Below are positions 8,595 to 18,475 of a DNA stretch of 64,000 nt, piece after piece. The stretch is from Mesorhizobium sp. YM1C-6-2 (GTDB lineage: Bacteria > Pseudomonadota > Alphaproteobacteria > Rhizobiales > Rhizobiaceae). Under the pieces are notes generated by a model. It was not told the origin of the DNA and made no database searches. It saw only the letters and a program-made list of their open reading frames with translations. Each line of letters starts with the position of its first letter. The stretch's first letter is position 1. The position numbers and the translations under genes were made by a program. The stretch spans positions 158,889-222,888 of the forward strand of contig NZ_RCIZ01000008.1 of NCBI RefSeq assembly GCF_003666685.1, read 5' to 3'.

Positions 8595-10223
8595 ATGCAG
8601 GAACAGGGACAGTGGAATCGCGCCCATGGAATAGGCCTGTCCGGCCTGACGACATCGGGCTCGGTGCACTACAACCTGCATGCTCCCGACCTTTACGCGC
8701 AGGCCATCCTGTGCGGCGAAGCGGAGTTGAGCGGCGACGGCGCTCTGGTCGCCAGCACCGGTCAGCACACCGGGCGCTCGCCCAAGGACAAGTTCGTCGT
8801 TCGTGACGGGAATACCGACGCGATCGTCTGGTGGAACGCCAACCAGGCGATGACGCCGGAGGCCTTCGAGCGGCTGCATGCCGACTTCATCGCCCATGCG
8901 GCTTCCCTCGATCTTTTCGTGCAGGACCTTGTCGGCGGCGCCGATCCGGCGCACAGGCTGCCGGTGCGCGTCGTCACCGAACTCGCCTGGCACTCGCTCT
9001 TCATCCGCAACCTGCTGATCCGGCCGGAGACGAGCGAACTCGACGGCTTCGTGCCCGACATGACGATCATCGACCTGCCGTCCTTCCGCGCCGACCCGGC
9101 GCGCCACGGCACGCGTTCCGAGACCGTCGTCGCCATCGATCTCACCCGCATGATCGTGCTGATCGGCGGGACGGCCTATGCCGGCGAGATGAAGAAGGCG
9201 GTGTTCACGGCGCTGAACCATCTGCTTCCCTCCCGCGCGGTGATGCCGATGCACTGCTCGGCCAATGTCGGGCCGGCGGGCGACACCGCCATCTTCTTCG
9301 GCCTCTCCGGCACCGGCAAGACGACGCTGTCGGCCGATCCCTCACGCACGCTGATCGGCGACGACGAGCACGGCTGGGGTCCGGACGGCGTCTTCAACTT
9401 CGAAGGCGGCTGCTACGCCAAATGCATCCGGCTCTCGGCAGAAGCCGAGCCGGAGATCTTTTCCGCGAGTTCGCGCTTCGGCGCGGTTCTGGAAAACGTC
9501 GTCCTCGATGCTGTGACGCGAAAGCCCGACTTCGACGACCAGACGAAGACCGAAAATACGCGCTCGGCCTACCCGCTCGATTTCATCCCCAACGCCTCGC
9601 CAACCGGCCGCGCCGGGCAGCCGAAGAACATCGTCATGCTGGCCGCCGACGCCTTCGGCGTCATGCCGCCGATCGCCAGGCTGACGCCGGCGCAGGCCAT
9701 GTACCATTTCCTCTCCGGCTATACGGCCAAGGTCGCCGGCACCGAGCGCGGCGTCACCGAGCCGGCGCCGGAATTCTCCGCCTGCTTCGGCTCGCCCTTT
9801 CTGCCGCGCCATCCTTCCGAATATGGCGAGCTTCTCAAGCGCCTGATCGCCGAGCACGGCGTGTCGTGCTGGCTGGTCAACACCGGCTGGACCGGCGGCG
9901 CCTATGGCACAGGCAAGCGCATGCCGATCAAGGCGACGCGCGCGCTGCTCTCTGCCGCCCTCGACGGCTCGCTCAACGGTGCTGAGTTTCGCACCGACCC
10001 GTTCTTCGGATTTGCGGTACCCGTCGCCGTCCCCGGCGTCGATTCATCGGCTGTCGATCCGGCGGTTCTGGATCCGCGCGCCACATGGGCCGACAAGGCG
10101 GCCTACGACCGCCAGGCGAAAAAGCTCGTTGGCATGTTCATCGACAATTTTGCGAAATTCGAAGACCACGTCGACAAGGCCGTGCTCGGCGCCGCCCCGC
10201 GCGTCCTGGAAGCTGCCGAATAA
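8595..10223 (+). CDS. pckA: Phosphoenolpyruvate carboxykinase (ATP)
   Basis: 542 residues, usual length for the ATP-dependent enzyme. It converts oxaloacetate plus ATP to phosphoenolpyruvate and CO2, the entry step of gluconeogenesis during growth on C4-dicarboxylates. Walker A GLSGTGKT is at residues 236-243, followed by LSADP. The start was set by the GGGAGGA ribosome site 6-7 nt upstream. It ends in a UUCG-loop terminator. Its place beside chvI/chvG is conserved in rhizobia. Confidence 0.97.
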   Translation: MQEQGQWNRAHGIGLSGLTTSGSVHYNLHAPDLYAQAILCGEAELSGDGALVASTGQHTGRSPKDKFVVRDGNTDAIVWWNANQAMTPEAFERLHADFIAHAASLDLFVQDLVGGADPAHRLPVRVVTELAWHSLFIRNLLIRPETSELDGFVPDMTIIDLPSFRADPARHGTRSETVVAIDLTRMIVLIGGTAYAGEMKKAVFTALNHLLPSRAVMPMHCSANVGPAGDTAIFFGLSGTGKTTLSADPSRTLIGDDEHGWGPDGVFNFEGGCYAKCIRLSAEAEPEIFSASSRFGAVLENVVLDAVTRKPDFDDQTKTENTRSAYPLDFIPNASPTGRAGQPKNIVMLAADAFGVMPPIARLTPAQAMYHFLSGYTAKVAGTERGVTEPAPEFSACFGSPFLPRHPSEYGELLKRLIAEHGVSCWLVNTGWTGGAYGTGKRMPIKATRALLSAALDGSLNGAEFRTDPFFGFAVPVAVPGVDSSAVDPAVLDPRATWADKAAYDRQAKKLVGMFIDNFAKFEDHVDKAVLGAAPRVLEAAE

Positions 10224-10250
10224 ACTCCCTGTACCATCCGGCACGAACTT

Positions 10251-10279
10251 GGCCCGGTTCGCCGGGCCTTTTCTTTTTC
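10251..10279 (+). terminator. Rho-independent terminator of pckA with UUCG tetraloop
   Basis: GGCCCGG-TTCG-CCGGGCC (10251-10268), a perfect 7-bp stem closed by a UUCG tetraloop and followed by TTTTCTTTTT. It starts 28 nt after the pckA stop codon. Confidence 0.92.
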
Positions 10280-10292
10280 TCGCCGCCGCGCC

Positions 10293-10742
10293 ATGTCTGT
10301 CGCCATGGCCGCTGACGAACCCATCATCATTTCCGGCGAGGCAGTCATCCACCCGGGCGACATCGAGGAGGCGTTCATCCGCTCTTCGGGTCCGGGCGGA
10401 CAGAACGTCAACAAGGTCGCGACCGCCGTGCAGCTGCGCTTCGACGCGGCGGCTGCCGAGGGACTGTCCGAGCGCGTGCGTGCACGCGTGATAAAACTCG
10501 CCGGCCAGCGCGCCACCAAGGAAGGCGTCATCGTCATCGAGGCGGGCCGCTTCCGCACGCAGGAGCAGAACCGCGCCGATGCCCGCGCCCGCCTGACCGA
10601 ACTCGTCGCCAAGGCCGCCGAGCCGCCGCCCAAGCCGCGCAAGAAGACGAAGCCTACAAAAGGCTCGGTGGAGCGCAGGCTCAAGCAGAAGGCCGGGCGT
10701 TCGACCGTGAAAAAGATGCGCGGCCGCGTGGAGCACGACTAA
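10293..10742 (+). CDS. arfB: Peptidyl-tRNA hydrolase ArfB (YaeJ-type ribosome rescue factor)
   Basis: 149 residues. GGQ at residues 35-37 in SSGPGGQNVN is the catalytic motif of class I release factors. The short RF-1 domain is followed by a basic, Lys-rich tail (about residues 105-149) that family members insert into the empty mRNA channel. It releases peptides from stalled ribosomes. A second ATG at 10305 is an alternative start, and neither has a clear ribosome site. The stop overlaps the alkB start (TAATG). Confidence 0.93.
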   Translation: MSVAMAADEPIIISGEAVIHPGDIEEAFIRSSGPGGQNVNKVATAVQLRFDAAAAEGLSERVRARVIKLAGQRATKEGVIVIEAGRFRTQEQNRADARARLTELVAKAAEPPPKPRKKTKPTKGSVERRLKQKAGRSTVKKMRGRVEHD

Positions 10743-11368
10743 TGCCGGCCCTCTCCCAGCCTGCCCTGCCCGCCGGCATCCGCTATCTGCCAGACCGTTT
10801 CGACCGCGCCGCGCAAGTTGCGCTGGTGGAGGACATCCGCCGCGTCGTCGAGGAAGCCCCCCTCTACACGCCGGCTATGCCGAAGACCGGCAAGGAGATG
10901 AGTGTGCGGATGACCAATTGCGGCGAGCTCGGCTGGGTCACCGACAAGGAACGCGGCTACCGCTACCAGGCGACGCATCCCGTCACCGGAAAGCCATGGC
11001 CGCCGATCCCGCAGGCGCTGCTCGACCTCTGGCAGGAGGTCGCCGGTCACCCTGAGCCGCCGCAGGCCTGCCTCGTTAATTTTTATTCCGAAACCGCGAA
11101 GATGGGCCTGCACCAGGACCGCGACGAGAGCGACTTCTCGGCTCCGGTCGTCTCCGTCTCGCTCGGCGACGACTGCCTGTTCCGCGTCGGCGGCACCAAG
11201 CGTACCGACCCGACGCAATCCTTCCGCCTGCGTTCGGGCGATGTCTTCGTGCTCGGCGGCGAAGGGCGGCTCGCCTTCCACGGCGTCGACCGCATCTATC
11301 CGGGCACCTCGACGCTGCTCCGGAACGGCGGGCGGATCAATTTGACGCTGAGGCGGGTGATGAACTGA
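10742..11368 (+). CDS. alkB: Alpha-ketoglutarate-dependent dioxygenase AlkB (DNA alkylation repair)
   Basis: 208 residues. Fe(II) ligands His124, Asp126 (LHQDRD) and His180 (LAFHGVD), and the oxoglutarate arginines Arg198/Arg204 in GGRINLTLRRV, match the AlkB pattern. It oxidatively removes 1-methyladenine and 3-methylcytosine lesions. Its start codon shares one base with the arfB stop, so translation is coupled. Its last 32 nt overlap the convergent membrane-protein gene on the other strand. Confidence 0.95.
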   Translation: MPALSQPALPAGIRYLPDRFDRAAQVALVEDIRRVVEEAPLYTPAMPKTGKEMSVRMTNCGELGWVTDKERGYRYQATHPVTGKPWPPIPQALLDLWQEVAGHPEPPQACLVNFYSETAKMGLHQDRDESDFSAPVVSVSLGDDCLFRVGGTKRTDPTQSFRLRSGDVFVLGGEGRLAFHGVDRIYPGTSTLLRNGGRINLTLRRVMN

Positions 11369-12917
11369 CCGGAACGCGGAGGTCGTTGCGCAGGAAGACG
11401 CGCATATTCTTCCAACCTCCGATCAGGTGGTAGCCGGCGAGCACGCGGTCGAAGCCAAAGCGCCGGATGACAAGCGGCAGCCAGTATTTTTCCCGGATAT
11501 CGACGACAACGATCTCGGGGCGGTTGCGTTCGAACTCCGCAATCTTGAACGCCGCATATTGGTCGAGCATGGCCCTGTAGCGTTGCTCGGCGGTCGCATC
11601 ACCGGCGGCATGTGCGTTCACAGTCAGGAGCATGGAGAACACGCCGAGCCAGTCGCTGTTGTAGAAGGACACCCAGCGTCCGCCGACCATCCGCGTCAGC
11701 GGATGCCCTGCCGCGAGATCCGATGCTACGACGGCGACGCGAGGCTCGATCGTCGCTGCTCGAATGTCCTGCACCAGTTGAGCTCCCGGCTTCTGCGAGA
11801 CCCAGAATGGCGCGTAAGCTACGATCACCAGGAGCGCAATGAGAGTGCGCGTCGGATTCATCATCAGCGGGAAGGCGCCTGTCCATCGCGGCTTACGCCC
11901 GTCGCGCGGAAGCGCCGCAAGACAGAGCAGCGCAAAGATCGCACACGCGAGCGCTGGGTAAGCGTGATAGGCCCAGCCCTTGGCCTGGTAGATCAGTGGA
12001 ATCATCCCCGCGGCGGAAGCGATTGTCATGACCGAGGCGAGTTCAGGTGAGCCGTCCTTCGGCCAGAAGCGCCAGACGAGCAGCATCAGCCCCGCCCAGC
12101 TCGTACCGTAGATCACCAGCACCGACAGATAGCTGCGCATCTTCAGATAGGTGTCGGCAAGGAGCGGATAGACGTCCCGCATGAACTCCGGATGGAGATA
12201 AAACACCGAAGCGAGATAGGCGGAGCATACGAGGCCAATCACCCAGTTCTCGACAGCGAAGATTGGCGCAAGGCTCTTCCGCCGCCACGCCGCGTAGAGG
12301 CACGGGGCGAGAACCATGACAGCATAAAAGGGTTTCACGAGCAGGAGCACGCTCGCCAAAAGCCCGGTAAGCACCGAAAGCCCAAAGCCTGGCGAGGAAG
12401 AAGCGTCCGGCCGGGCACGCCACGCTGTCATCGTCAGCAGAGGCAGAAACAATGCCATCGCGATATGTTCGCGTTCGGAGAATGCACTGCCCGGAAAGAC
12501 GACCAGAACGAAGTAGGCGGCCGGCGCCAGGCAAAACAGCTTTTCGTTCTCGGGAAAATTTGCCCGGTGCGCCACCAGTATCGCCAACACGAATCCAGCG
12601 ATTACCAGGAGATAGGTCCACGCCTGCACAGCGAACTCTGGCGAGATGTCGAGTATGTGCGCCACCGCAACCGGGCCCAGATACATCCAGATACTGAAAG
12701 GCGGATTCGATTCGAAGACATCCTTGTAGAGCAGATCGCCCGCGAGCACGCGTTCGCAGACCGTAATTAGCCAGCTTGTGTCCGGAACCGTGCCCCAGCG
12801 CAGTTGGTAGAGTGCGGCAACCAGCGTGATCGCTGCTATGGTCAGTGCTAGATTGCCACCGGCACGCGGCACCGCCAGTCCCTGGCGCAACCGGCCGATC
12901 GGTTCAGTCGCGCTCAT
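11337..12917 (-). CDS. Polytopic membrane protein, possibly a lipid-linked-sugar glycosyltransferase
   Basis: 526 residues with about ten hydrophobic segments, the first near residues 24-36 and a long run from about 130 to 370. Soluble parts are an early loop with TSWLITVCERVLAGDLLYKD and a C-terminal domain of about 120 residues. The early loop with acidic and aromatic residues followed by many membrane spans resembles GT-C fold (PMT/GT39-like) enzymes. I do not recognise the specific family. Its partner is the GT2 gene 28 nt upstream. That pairing suggests transfer of a polyprenyl-linked sugar to an envelope polymer. The 3' end overlaps alkB convergently by 32 nt. Confidence 0.7.
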   Translation of the reverse strand: MSATEPIGRLRQGLAVPRAGGNLALTIAAITLVAALYQLRWGTVPDTSWLITVCERVLAGDLLYKDVFESNPPFSIWMYLGPVAVAHILDISPEFAVQAWTYLLVIAGFVLAILVAHRANFPENEKLFCLAPAAYFVLVVFPGSAFSEREHIAMALFLPLLTMTAWRARPDASSSPGFGLSVLTGLLASVLLLVKPFYAVMVLAPCLYAAWRRKSLAPIFAVENWVIGLVCSAYLASVFYLHPEFMRDVYPLLADTYLKMRSYLSVLVIYGTSWAGLMLLVWRFWPKDGSPELASVMTIASAAGMIPLIYQAKGWAYHAYPALACAIFALLCLAALPRDGRKPRWTGAFPLMMNPTRTLIALLVIVAYAPFWVSQKPGAQLVQDIRAATIEPRVAVVASDLAAGHPLTRMVGGRWVSFYNSDWLGVFSMLLTVNAHAAGDATAEQRYRAMLDQYAAFKIAEFERNRPEIVVVDIREKYWLPLVIRRFGFDRVLAGYHLIGGWKNMRVFLRNDLRVPVSSSPASASN

Positions 12918-12945
12918 TGCTTTAGGAGGCCGCCGCCACGGGACT

Positions 12946-13980
12946 TCACGACGGCGTTACTCCGAAGGTACGCCTGACGATGTAGATCGGCCGCTGCTTG
13001 ATCTCGGCATAAACGCGGCCCAGATACTGGCCGATGATGCCGATGCCGAGCAGCTGGATGCCGCCGAGGAAGAGTATGCTGACCAGAAGCGACGCGTAGC
13101 CCGGCACGTCGATGCCGAAGACCAGCGTCTTCGCGACGATCACCAGCCCGTAGAGGAACGACAGGACCGATATCGTCGCGCCGACATAGGTCCAGATCTC
13201 AAGCGGCGCGCTGGAGAAGCTGGTGATACCCTCGAGCGCGAAGTTCCAGAGCTTCCAGCCTGAGAATTTCGAGCGCCCCGCAGTCCTCGGCTCGCGCACA
13301 TATTCGATCGTCGCGGTGTGGAAACCCACCCAGGCGAACAGCCCCTTCATGAAGCGGCGACGCTCCGGCAGGGCGCGCAGCGCGTCGATCACCTGGCGGT
13401 CGATCAGGCGGAAGTCACCGACGTCGTGGGGGATCTTCTGGGCGGCGATCATGTTGTGCACGCGGTAGAACAGCGATGCCGAGCGGTGCTTCATGAAACC
13501 GTCCGACGAGCGGTCGGACCGCTTCGCCAGAACTACCTCGAAACCTTCGCGCCACTTCTCGATCAGCAGCGGGATGACATGCGGCGGGTCCTGCAAGTCG
13601 ACGTCGATCGGGATCGCCGCGTCGGCGTCGCATATGTCGAGGCCGGCGGTCATCGCGGCTTCCTTGCCGAAATTGCGCGACAGGTCGACGACGCGGATGC
13701 GCGGATCGTCCTTCTGGGCCTCGAGCAGGCAGCCGAGCGTGGCGTCGGTCGAGCCGTCATTGACGAAGATGAAGTCGAAGGCGATGCCCTGCTCGGTCAG
13801 CACCTCGGTGTTGCGATAGACCGCCTCCAGGAACGGGGCGATCGCATCTTCCTCGTTGTGGACCGGAACGATCAGGGCCACGGTCGCCACACAGACGTCC
13901 GGAGACGCCTGACCTGCGAATGGAGACTCCGTCGCCGGCCGTTCCGGATGCGGGAAAAGTGCGTTCATCGTCCGCCCCAA
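12946..13980 (-). CDS. Family 2 glycosyltransferase, GtrB/DPM1-like with two C-terminal membrane segments
   Basis: 344 residues. An N-terminal GT-A domain starts with VPVHNEEDAIAP and carries FVNDGSTD and the metal-binding DVDLQDP, then RSSDGFMKHRSASLFYR and the DFRLIDR segment typical of polyprenyl-phosphate glycosyltransferases. Two membrane helices at about residues 265-325 anchor it. These enzymes load a sugar from a nucleotide donor onto undecaprenyl phosphate. The next gene downstream is a large membrane protein, a plausible user of the lipid-linked sugar. A second in-frame ATG lies four codons in, at 13968. Confidence 0.88.
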   Translation of the reverse strand: MGRTMNALFPHPERPATESPFAGQASPDVCVATVALIVPVHNEEDAIAPFLEAVYRNTEVLTEQGIAFDFIFVNDGSTDATLGCLLEAQKDDPRIRVVDLSRNFGKEAAMTAGLDICDADAAIPIDVDLQDPPHVIPLLIEKWREGFEVVLAKRSDRSSDGFMKHRSASLFYRVHNMIAAQKIPHDVGDFRLIDRQVIDALRALPERRRFMKGLFAWVGFHTATIEYVREPRTAGRSKFSGWKLWNFALEGITSFSSAPLEIWTYVGATISVLSFLYGLVIVAKTLVFGIDVPGYASLLVSILFLGGIQLLGIGIIGQYLGRVYAEIKQRPIYIVRRTFGVTPS

Positions 13981-14204
13981 GCCTTTAATGGCAGATCGTG
14001 AGGCGGGACCGTAATGCGGCGCGGTTAAGTTAACTTTAAACTGGACAGTCGGTTTTCAGGCTGTTTCGACCGAATCGGCAGCGCTCGAACCGCCAGGTCG
14101 GGGCTCAAGCTTTCTATCCCTGCCTCCTGTTGGAGGGGGTTTTGCTCGGCACCCGGCGGGGGACGGCAGCGGGCTGCCGCCCTCGCGACTGCTTTGCGGG
14201 AGGC

Positions 14205-14393
14205 CTACTCTGCCTGCTTCTCTTCAGCCTTTGCGGACTCGGAGACGGGCACCGGAGGCATCTCTTTCGCGACGCTGGCAACCTTGGTCCCGGTGTCTGC
14301 CGAGGCATTCACCTGCTTGTGGGCTGCGCAGTCGGCTGATGCGGCGGAGATCGAAAGACCCAATGCGGCGGCAAGTACGAGAACTGTCTTCAT
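14205..14393 (-). CDS. Small exported protein, family not recognised
   Basis: 62 residues. A GAAGGAG ribosome site precedes the ATG at 14393. Residues 1-20 form a clear Sec signal peptide, with cleavage likely after AASA. The mature part is about 42 residues, begins DCAAHKQVN, holds a single cysteine and ends in a Lys/Glu-rich tail. It stands alone, between the GT2 gene and coaA. The signal peptide and ribosome site make a real gene likely, but I cannot assign a function. Confidence 0.65.
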   Translation of the reverse strand: MKTVLVLAAALGLSISAASADCAAHKQVNASADTGTKVASVAKEMPPVPVSESAKAEEKQAE

Positions 14394-14506
14394 CGTAGAC
14401 TCCTTCGTCCTGAACCCCGCAACGAAGGTTACGCGGCGAATGCGGCAGCCCGAAATCACAATTCCGTTCCTGCCGGAGCGATGCGTGAAGATCAGAGCCG
14501 CCGGCC

Positions 14507-15466
14507 CTACAGCTTTCTCAGCGCCACTTCCTCGACCCGGTGGTCGGCGCCCTTGCGCAGGATAAGGTCGGCGCGCGGCCTCGTCGGGCGGATGTTTTCG
14601 CGCAGGTTCTTCAGGTTGATGTTGGCCCAAAGCCCCTCGGCGATCGCGCGCGCAGCATCCTCCGACAGTTCGGAGTAGCGGTGGAAGAAGGATTGCGGGT
14701 TGCGGAAGGCGGTTTCCCTCAGCCGCATGAAGCGGTCCACGTACCAGCCATGGATCATCTCCTCCTCGGCATCGATATAGATCGAGAAGTCGAAGAAATC
14801 GGACAGGAACGGCACGAACTTGCCGTCCTTCGGCAGATCACGCGGCTGCAGCACGTTCAGCCCCTCGAAGATCAATATGTCGGGCCGGTCGATGGTGACG
14901 TATTCGCCGGGCACCACGTCATAGGTGAGATGCGAATAAACAGGCGCGCGCACGTCGGGCTGGCCGGACTTGATCGCCGACAGGAAGCGCAGCAGCGCGC
15001 CGACGTCGTAGCTGTCCGGGAAACCCTTGCGCTCCATGAGGTTCTGCCGCCGCAGCGTCTCGTTCGGCAGCAGGAAGCCGTCGGTCGTCACCAGGTCGAC
15101 CTTCGGGCTCGACGGCCAGCGGGCGAGAAGCTCCTTCAGCAGGCGCGCAGTGGTCGACTTGCCGACCGCGACCGAACCGGCGATGCCGATGATGAACGGC
15201 GTCTTGATGGCATGCGGCACGTTGAAGAAGGCGCGGCGCTCGCGAAAGAGGAGCTGGCTCGCCTCGACATGTACGGAGAGCAGCCGCGACATCGACAGAT
15301 AGATGCGCCTGACTTCGTCGAGATCGATCGGGTCGTTGAGCGAGGAAAGCCGCTGCACTTCCTCCGCCGTCAGCGTCAGCGACGAACCGGCCGCGAATTC
15401 CGCCCATCGCTCCGCGGCGTAGAAGCGGTACGGGGAATATTTCTCCGTCGCGACAAGCTGATCCAT
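14507..15466 (-). CDS. coaA: Pantothenate kinase, type I
   Basis: 319 residues, usual for type I CoaA. It phosphorylates pantothenate, the first committed step of coenzyme A synthesis. Walker A GSVAVGKS is at residues 97-104. The start at 15466 lies 11 nt past the hisE stop. The reading frame stays open upstream through hisE, but the family begins near the [13 protein letters not shown] segment. It is the last gene of the his string, as in other rhizobia. Confidence 0.96.
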   Translation of the reverse strand: MDQLVATEKYSPYRFYAAERWAEFAAGSSLTLTAEEVQRLSSLNDPIDLDEVRRIYLSMSRLLSVHVEASQLLFRERRAFFNVPHAIKTPFIIGIAGSVAVGKSTTARLLKELLARWPSSPKVDLVTTDGFLLPNETLRRQNLMERKGFPDSYDVGALLRFLSAIKSGQPDVRAPVYSHLTYDVVPGEYVTIDRPDILIFEGLNVLQPRDLPKDGKFVPFLSDFFDFSIYIDAEEEMIHGWYVDRFMRLRETAFRNPQSFFHRYSELSEDAARAIAEGLWANINLKNLRENIRPTRPRADLILRKGADHRVEEVALRKL

Positions 15467-15477
15467 CGACGCTCCCG

Positions 15478-15804
15478 TCAGCCCGGCTCGCTGCGCGAGG
15501 CCTTCTCCGCCACGCCCGACTGCGCCGTCCGCCGCTCGAGTTCGGCAATCACCTCGGAGAGGGGAACCCCGGCGAGCGCCAGCACCACCAGCCAATGATA
15601 GAGGAGATCGGCGCTTTCCGAAACGAGCGCCTTCCTGTCACCGCCGACGGCCGCGATCACCGTCTCGACCGCTTCCTCGCCGAATTTCTTGGCGGCGCGG
15701 TCCATGCCGCCGGCAAACAGCTTTGCCGTCCACGATCCGGAATCGCCGGAACGGCCGCGCTCGGCGACGATCTTTTCCAGCTCGTCCAGTGAAAACCCGC
15801 TCAT
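15478..15804 (-). CDS. hisE: Phosphoribosyl-ATP pyrophosphatase
   Basis: 108 residues, a stand-alone HisE with the MazG-like fold. It hydrolyses phosphoribosyl-ATP to phosphoribosyl-AMP, step 2 of histidine synthesis. The segments [14 protein letters not shown] and [13 protein letters not shown] carry the acidic metal-binding residues. It lies 9 nt after hisF and 11 nt before coaA in the same transcript. Confidence 0.96.
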   Translation of the reverse strand: MSGFSLDELEKIVAERGRSGDSGSWTAKLFAGGMDRAAKKFGEEAVETVIAAVGGDRKALVSESADLLYHWLVVLALAGVPLSEVIAELERRTAQSGVAEKASRSEPG

Positions 15805-15813
15805 GCAGGCCGT

Positions 15814-16605
15814 TTATTGCGCCGCAGCGGCGCTGTCCAGCCGCATCGGCAGTCCCGCCTTCGCCATATGAGCCTTGGCCTCGGCGATCGAATAGGTGCC
15901 GAAATGGAAGATCGAGGCGGCAAGCACCGCCGTCGCATGGCCGTCGCGCACACCCTCGACCAGATGGTCGAGCGTGCCGACGCCGCCCGACGCGATCACC
16001 GGCGCGCGCACCGCGTCAGCCACGGCGCGAGTCAGTGCGATATCGTAGCCGGCTTTGGTCCCGTCGCGATCCATCGAGGTGAGCAGGATCTCGCCGGCGC
16101 CAAGTCCCACCACCTTTTCGGCAAAACCCACCGCATCGATGCCGGTGGCGTTGCGGCCGCCATGGGTGAAGATCTCCCAGCGGTCGGCCTCACCGGGCGC
16201 CGAAACCTTCTTGGCGTCGATCGCCACCACGATGCACTGGTTGCCGAACTTGTCGGCGGCCTCGGCGACGAAGTCCGGATTGTTCACCGCGGCGGTGTTG
16301 ATCGACACCTTGTCGGCGCCCGCAAGCAGAAGCTTCCTGATGTCGGCCACCTGCCGCACGCCGCCGCCCACCGTCAGCGGCATGAAGCAGCGTTCGGCGG
16401 TGCGCGCGACCACGTCGAAGATCGTCTCGCGATTGTCCGACGACGCCGTGATGTCGAGGAAGCAGAGTTCGTCGGCGCCTGCCGCGTCATACGCGGTCGC
16501 CGCCTCGACCGGATCGCCGGCGTCCACCAGGTCGACGAAGTTGACGCCCTTGACGACGCGGCCGTCCTTCACGTCCAGGCAGGGAATGACACGGGCCTTC
16601 AGCAT
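15814..16605 (-). CDS. hisF: Imidazole glycerol phosphate synthase, cyclase subunit
   Basis: 263 residues forming a TIM barrel. Catalytic Asp11 in IPCLDVKDG and the second acid in VVAIDAKK are in place. With HisH it turns PRFAR plus ammonia into imidazole glycerol phosphate and AICAR. The start ATG shares one base with the stop of the upstream arginase-like gene (TGATG), so translation is coupled. This places a foreign function directly between hisA and hisF. Confidence 0.96.
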   Translation of the reverse strand: MLKARVIPCLDVKDGRVVKGVNFVDLVDAGDPVEAATAYDAAGADELCFLDITASSDNRETIFDVVARTAERCFMPLTVGGGVRQVADIRKLLLAGADKVSINTAAVNNPDFVAEAADKFGNQCIVVAIDAKKVSAPGEADRWEIFTHGGRNATGIDAVGFAEKVVGLGAGEILLTSMDRDGTKAGYDIALTRAVADAVRAPVIASGGVGTLDHLVEGVRDGHATAVLAASIFHFGTYSIAEAKAHMAKAGLPMRLDSAAAAQ

Positions 16606-17441
16606 CAGATCCGCTCCATCGCGGCCAGGAAATCGACCATCAGCCTGCCGACGACGGGCGGCACCTCGCCCTTGGCGTCGAAGGCGGGATCGTAGGCCGA
16701 TATCGTCAGGCCGACGATCGGCGCCGACCGCGCCATGCAGGCGGCCGCCTCGCGCACGGCGTCCGGCTGCGGCCCGCCGGCCTCGGCATAGCGGTTCACC
16801 TGCAGCTCGTCCGGATCGTGCACGTCGAGATCGATGTGGAGATGCGTGCGCCGCACGCCGGCCTCCCTCAGCGCCGCCACTTTCTCGGCGGCTTCGCTCA
16901 CTTCGGCGCGGATGACCGGCAGTTTCTCCAGCAGCGCCTTCTCGTCGGGATCGAGGTCGCGCGCATCGACCAGCATGCATTTCGCCGGATCGACCGGCTG
17001 GAAGCCGGGGATCGTGTTCGCCATCGGCCGCCAGCACAGCCCAAGCGCGGTGGCGAGCGCCATGCCGTCCAGGAAACCATGGGCGGAGGTCTCGGGCGTG
17101 TTGATGTCGCCGTGCTGATCGAACCAGATGATCGAATCCGCCTTCTCGCCGGCCACCGCGCCGCAGGTGGTCAGGCAGTTGCCCGACAGCACCACCGGAA
17201 AGCGGTCCTTGGCCTCGCTCTCGGCGACCTTCTCGGCCACCGCCTTGCAGACGGCGAAGCCGGTGGCGATCTCACGGTCGTCCAGCCCTTTGATCTTGCC
17301 GATCTCCTCGACCTCGATGTCGTGACCGTTCATGGTCAGCATCTCGACCAGCCCGCCGGAGAGCAGCGCATCCGGCCCCTTGCCGAAACCTTCGTGCCGG
17401 CGCCCGCTGTCATAGGGCGCCACGATAAGGGAGAGTTTCAC
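16605..17441 (-). CDS. Arginase/ureohydrolase-family protein inserted between hisA and hisF
   Basis: 278 residues from a GTG start 1 nt past the hisA stop. In-frame ATGs upstream would run inside hisA. Two ureohydrolase metal motifs are present: DQHGDIN (108-114) and HIDLDVHDP (202-210, Asp204, Asp206 and Asp209). The first motif, normally GGDH, reads SGNC (86-89), so one metal-binding His is missing. The substrate is therefore uncertain: it may be a variant amidinohydrolase, a formiminoglutamate-type enzyme, or not hydrolytic. Tight coupling to hisF suggests production at the same time as the histidine enzymes. Confidence 0.82.
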   Translation of the reverse strand: MKLSLIVAPYDSGRRHEGFGKGPDALLSGGLVEMLTMNGHDIEVEEIGKIKGLDDREIATGFAVCKAVAEKVAESEAKDRFPVVLSGNCLTTCGAVAGEKADSIIWFDQHGDINTPETSAHGFLDGMALATALGLCWRPMANTIPGFQPVDPAKCMLVDARDLDPDEKALLEKLPVIRAEVSEAAEKVAALREAGVRRTHLHIDLDVHDPDELQVNRYAEAGGPQPDAVREAAACMARSAPIVGLTISAYDPAFDAKGEVPPVVGRLMVDFLAAMERI

Positions 17442-17442
17442 G

Positions 17443-18183
17443 TCAGTTGTCCGTGTTCGCTTCATGCAGGATCGCCAGCGCTTCGGCCGGATCGATCCTG
17501 CCATCATATAGTGCGCGTCCGGAGATTGCGCCCGCCAGCTTCCTCGCGTCGGGTCTGGTCATGCGCCTGATGTCGTCAAGCGAGGCGAGCCCGCCCGAGG
17601 CGATCACAGGGATCGACACGGCTTCAGCCAGCGCGATCGTGGATTGCCAGTTGATGCCGGAGAGCACGCCGTCGCGGTCGATGTCGGTGTAGATGATCGC
17701 CGCCACGCCCGCGCCCTCGAACTTCTTGGCCAGCTCGACGACGCTGAGGCTCGACGCTTCCGCCCAGCCTTCGACCGCCACCTTGCCGCCGCGCGCATCG
17801 ATGCCGACCGCGACCTTGCCGGGAAACTGCTTGCACGCCTGCCTGACGAGTTCCGGCTCGCGCACCGCCACGGTGCCCAGGATCACCCGCGCCAGCCCGC
17901 GGTCCAGCCAATCCTCGATCTGGTCGAGGCTGCGGATGCCGCCGCCGAGCTGCACCGGATTTTTCGTCGCCTTGAGGATCGCCCCGACCGCCGCGCCGTT
18001 GACGCTCCTGCCTTCGAAAGCCCCGTTGAGGTCGACCACGTGCAGCCAGCTAAACCCTTGGTCTTCAAAGGCTTTCGCCTGCGCCGCCGGGTCCTCGTTG
18101 TAAATCGTGGCCGTATCCATGTCGCCGAGCTTGAGGCGCACGCATTTGCCGTCCTTGAGGTCGATCGCCGGGAAAAGGATCAC
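17443..18183 (-). CDS. hisA: ProFAR isomerase (phosphoribosylformimino-AICAR ribotide isomerase)
   Basis: 246 residues, TIM barrel. Asp8 in [11 protein letters not shown] and the later acidic residue in the YTDIDRDG segment match the catalytic pair. It performs the Amadori isomerisation of ProFAR to PRFAR in histidine synthesis. It lies 4 nt after the DUF1330 gene and 1 nt before the GTG of the arginase-like gene. Confidence 0.96.
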   Translation of the reverse strand: MILFPAIDLKDGKCVRLKLGDMDTATIYNEDPAAQAKAFEDQGFSWLHVVDLNGAFEGRSVNGAAVGAILKATKNPVQLGGGIRSLDQIEDWLDRGLARVILGTVAVREPELVRQACKQFPGKVAVGIDARGGKVAVEGWAEASSLSVVELAKKFEGAGVAAIIYTDIDRDGVLSGINWQSTIALAEAVSIPVIASGGLASLDDIRRMTRPDARKLAGAISGRALYDGRIDPAEALAILHEANTDN

Positions 18184-18187
18184 CGTC

Positions 18188-18475
18188 TCACGCCCCTTCC
18201 ACGATGGCGAAATGTGCTTTCGAGAATTTCTGCCTGAGCTTCAGCGCTGCCTGGTATTCGGGCGAGTGGAAGCAGTCGAGCGCCGTCCGGTAGCTGTCGA
18301 ATTCGATCACCACCAGCCGCGACGCCGCCGGCCCCTCGAACACCTGGCCCTCGCCGCCGCGCACCAGGAACTTTGCGCCGTATTTGTCGAAGGCAGCCTT
18401 GTTTGCAGCGATGTATTGCGGATAGCCGGCCTCGTCGGTCACGTCGACCATCGCCATCCAGTAGCCCTTTTTCAT
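18188..18475 (-). CDS. DUF1330 family small protein
   Basis: 95 residues, a dimeric alpha/beta-barrel (ferredoxin-like) fold typical of DUF1330. Typical features are the opening [13 protein letters not shown] and the [23 protein letters not shown] region. No enzymatic role is established for the family. The start ATG overlaps the hisH stop (ATGA), so it is a true member of the his operon. It may act as a small-ligand binder. Confidence 0.9.
   Translation of the reverse strand: MKKGYWMAMVDVTDEAGYPQYIAANKAAFDKYGAKFLVRGGEGQVFEGPAASRLVVIEFDSYRTALDCFHSPEYQAALKLRQKFSKAHFAIVEGA

Noticed and set aside
17431..17446. TTTCACGTCA near the hisA stop as a sixth parS
   Set aside because: The palindrome core is broken (CACGTCA instead of CACGTGA) and it lies far from the cluster.
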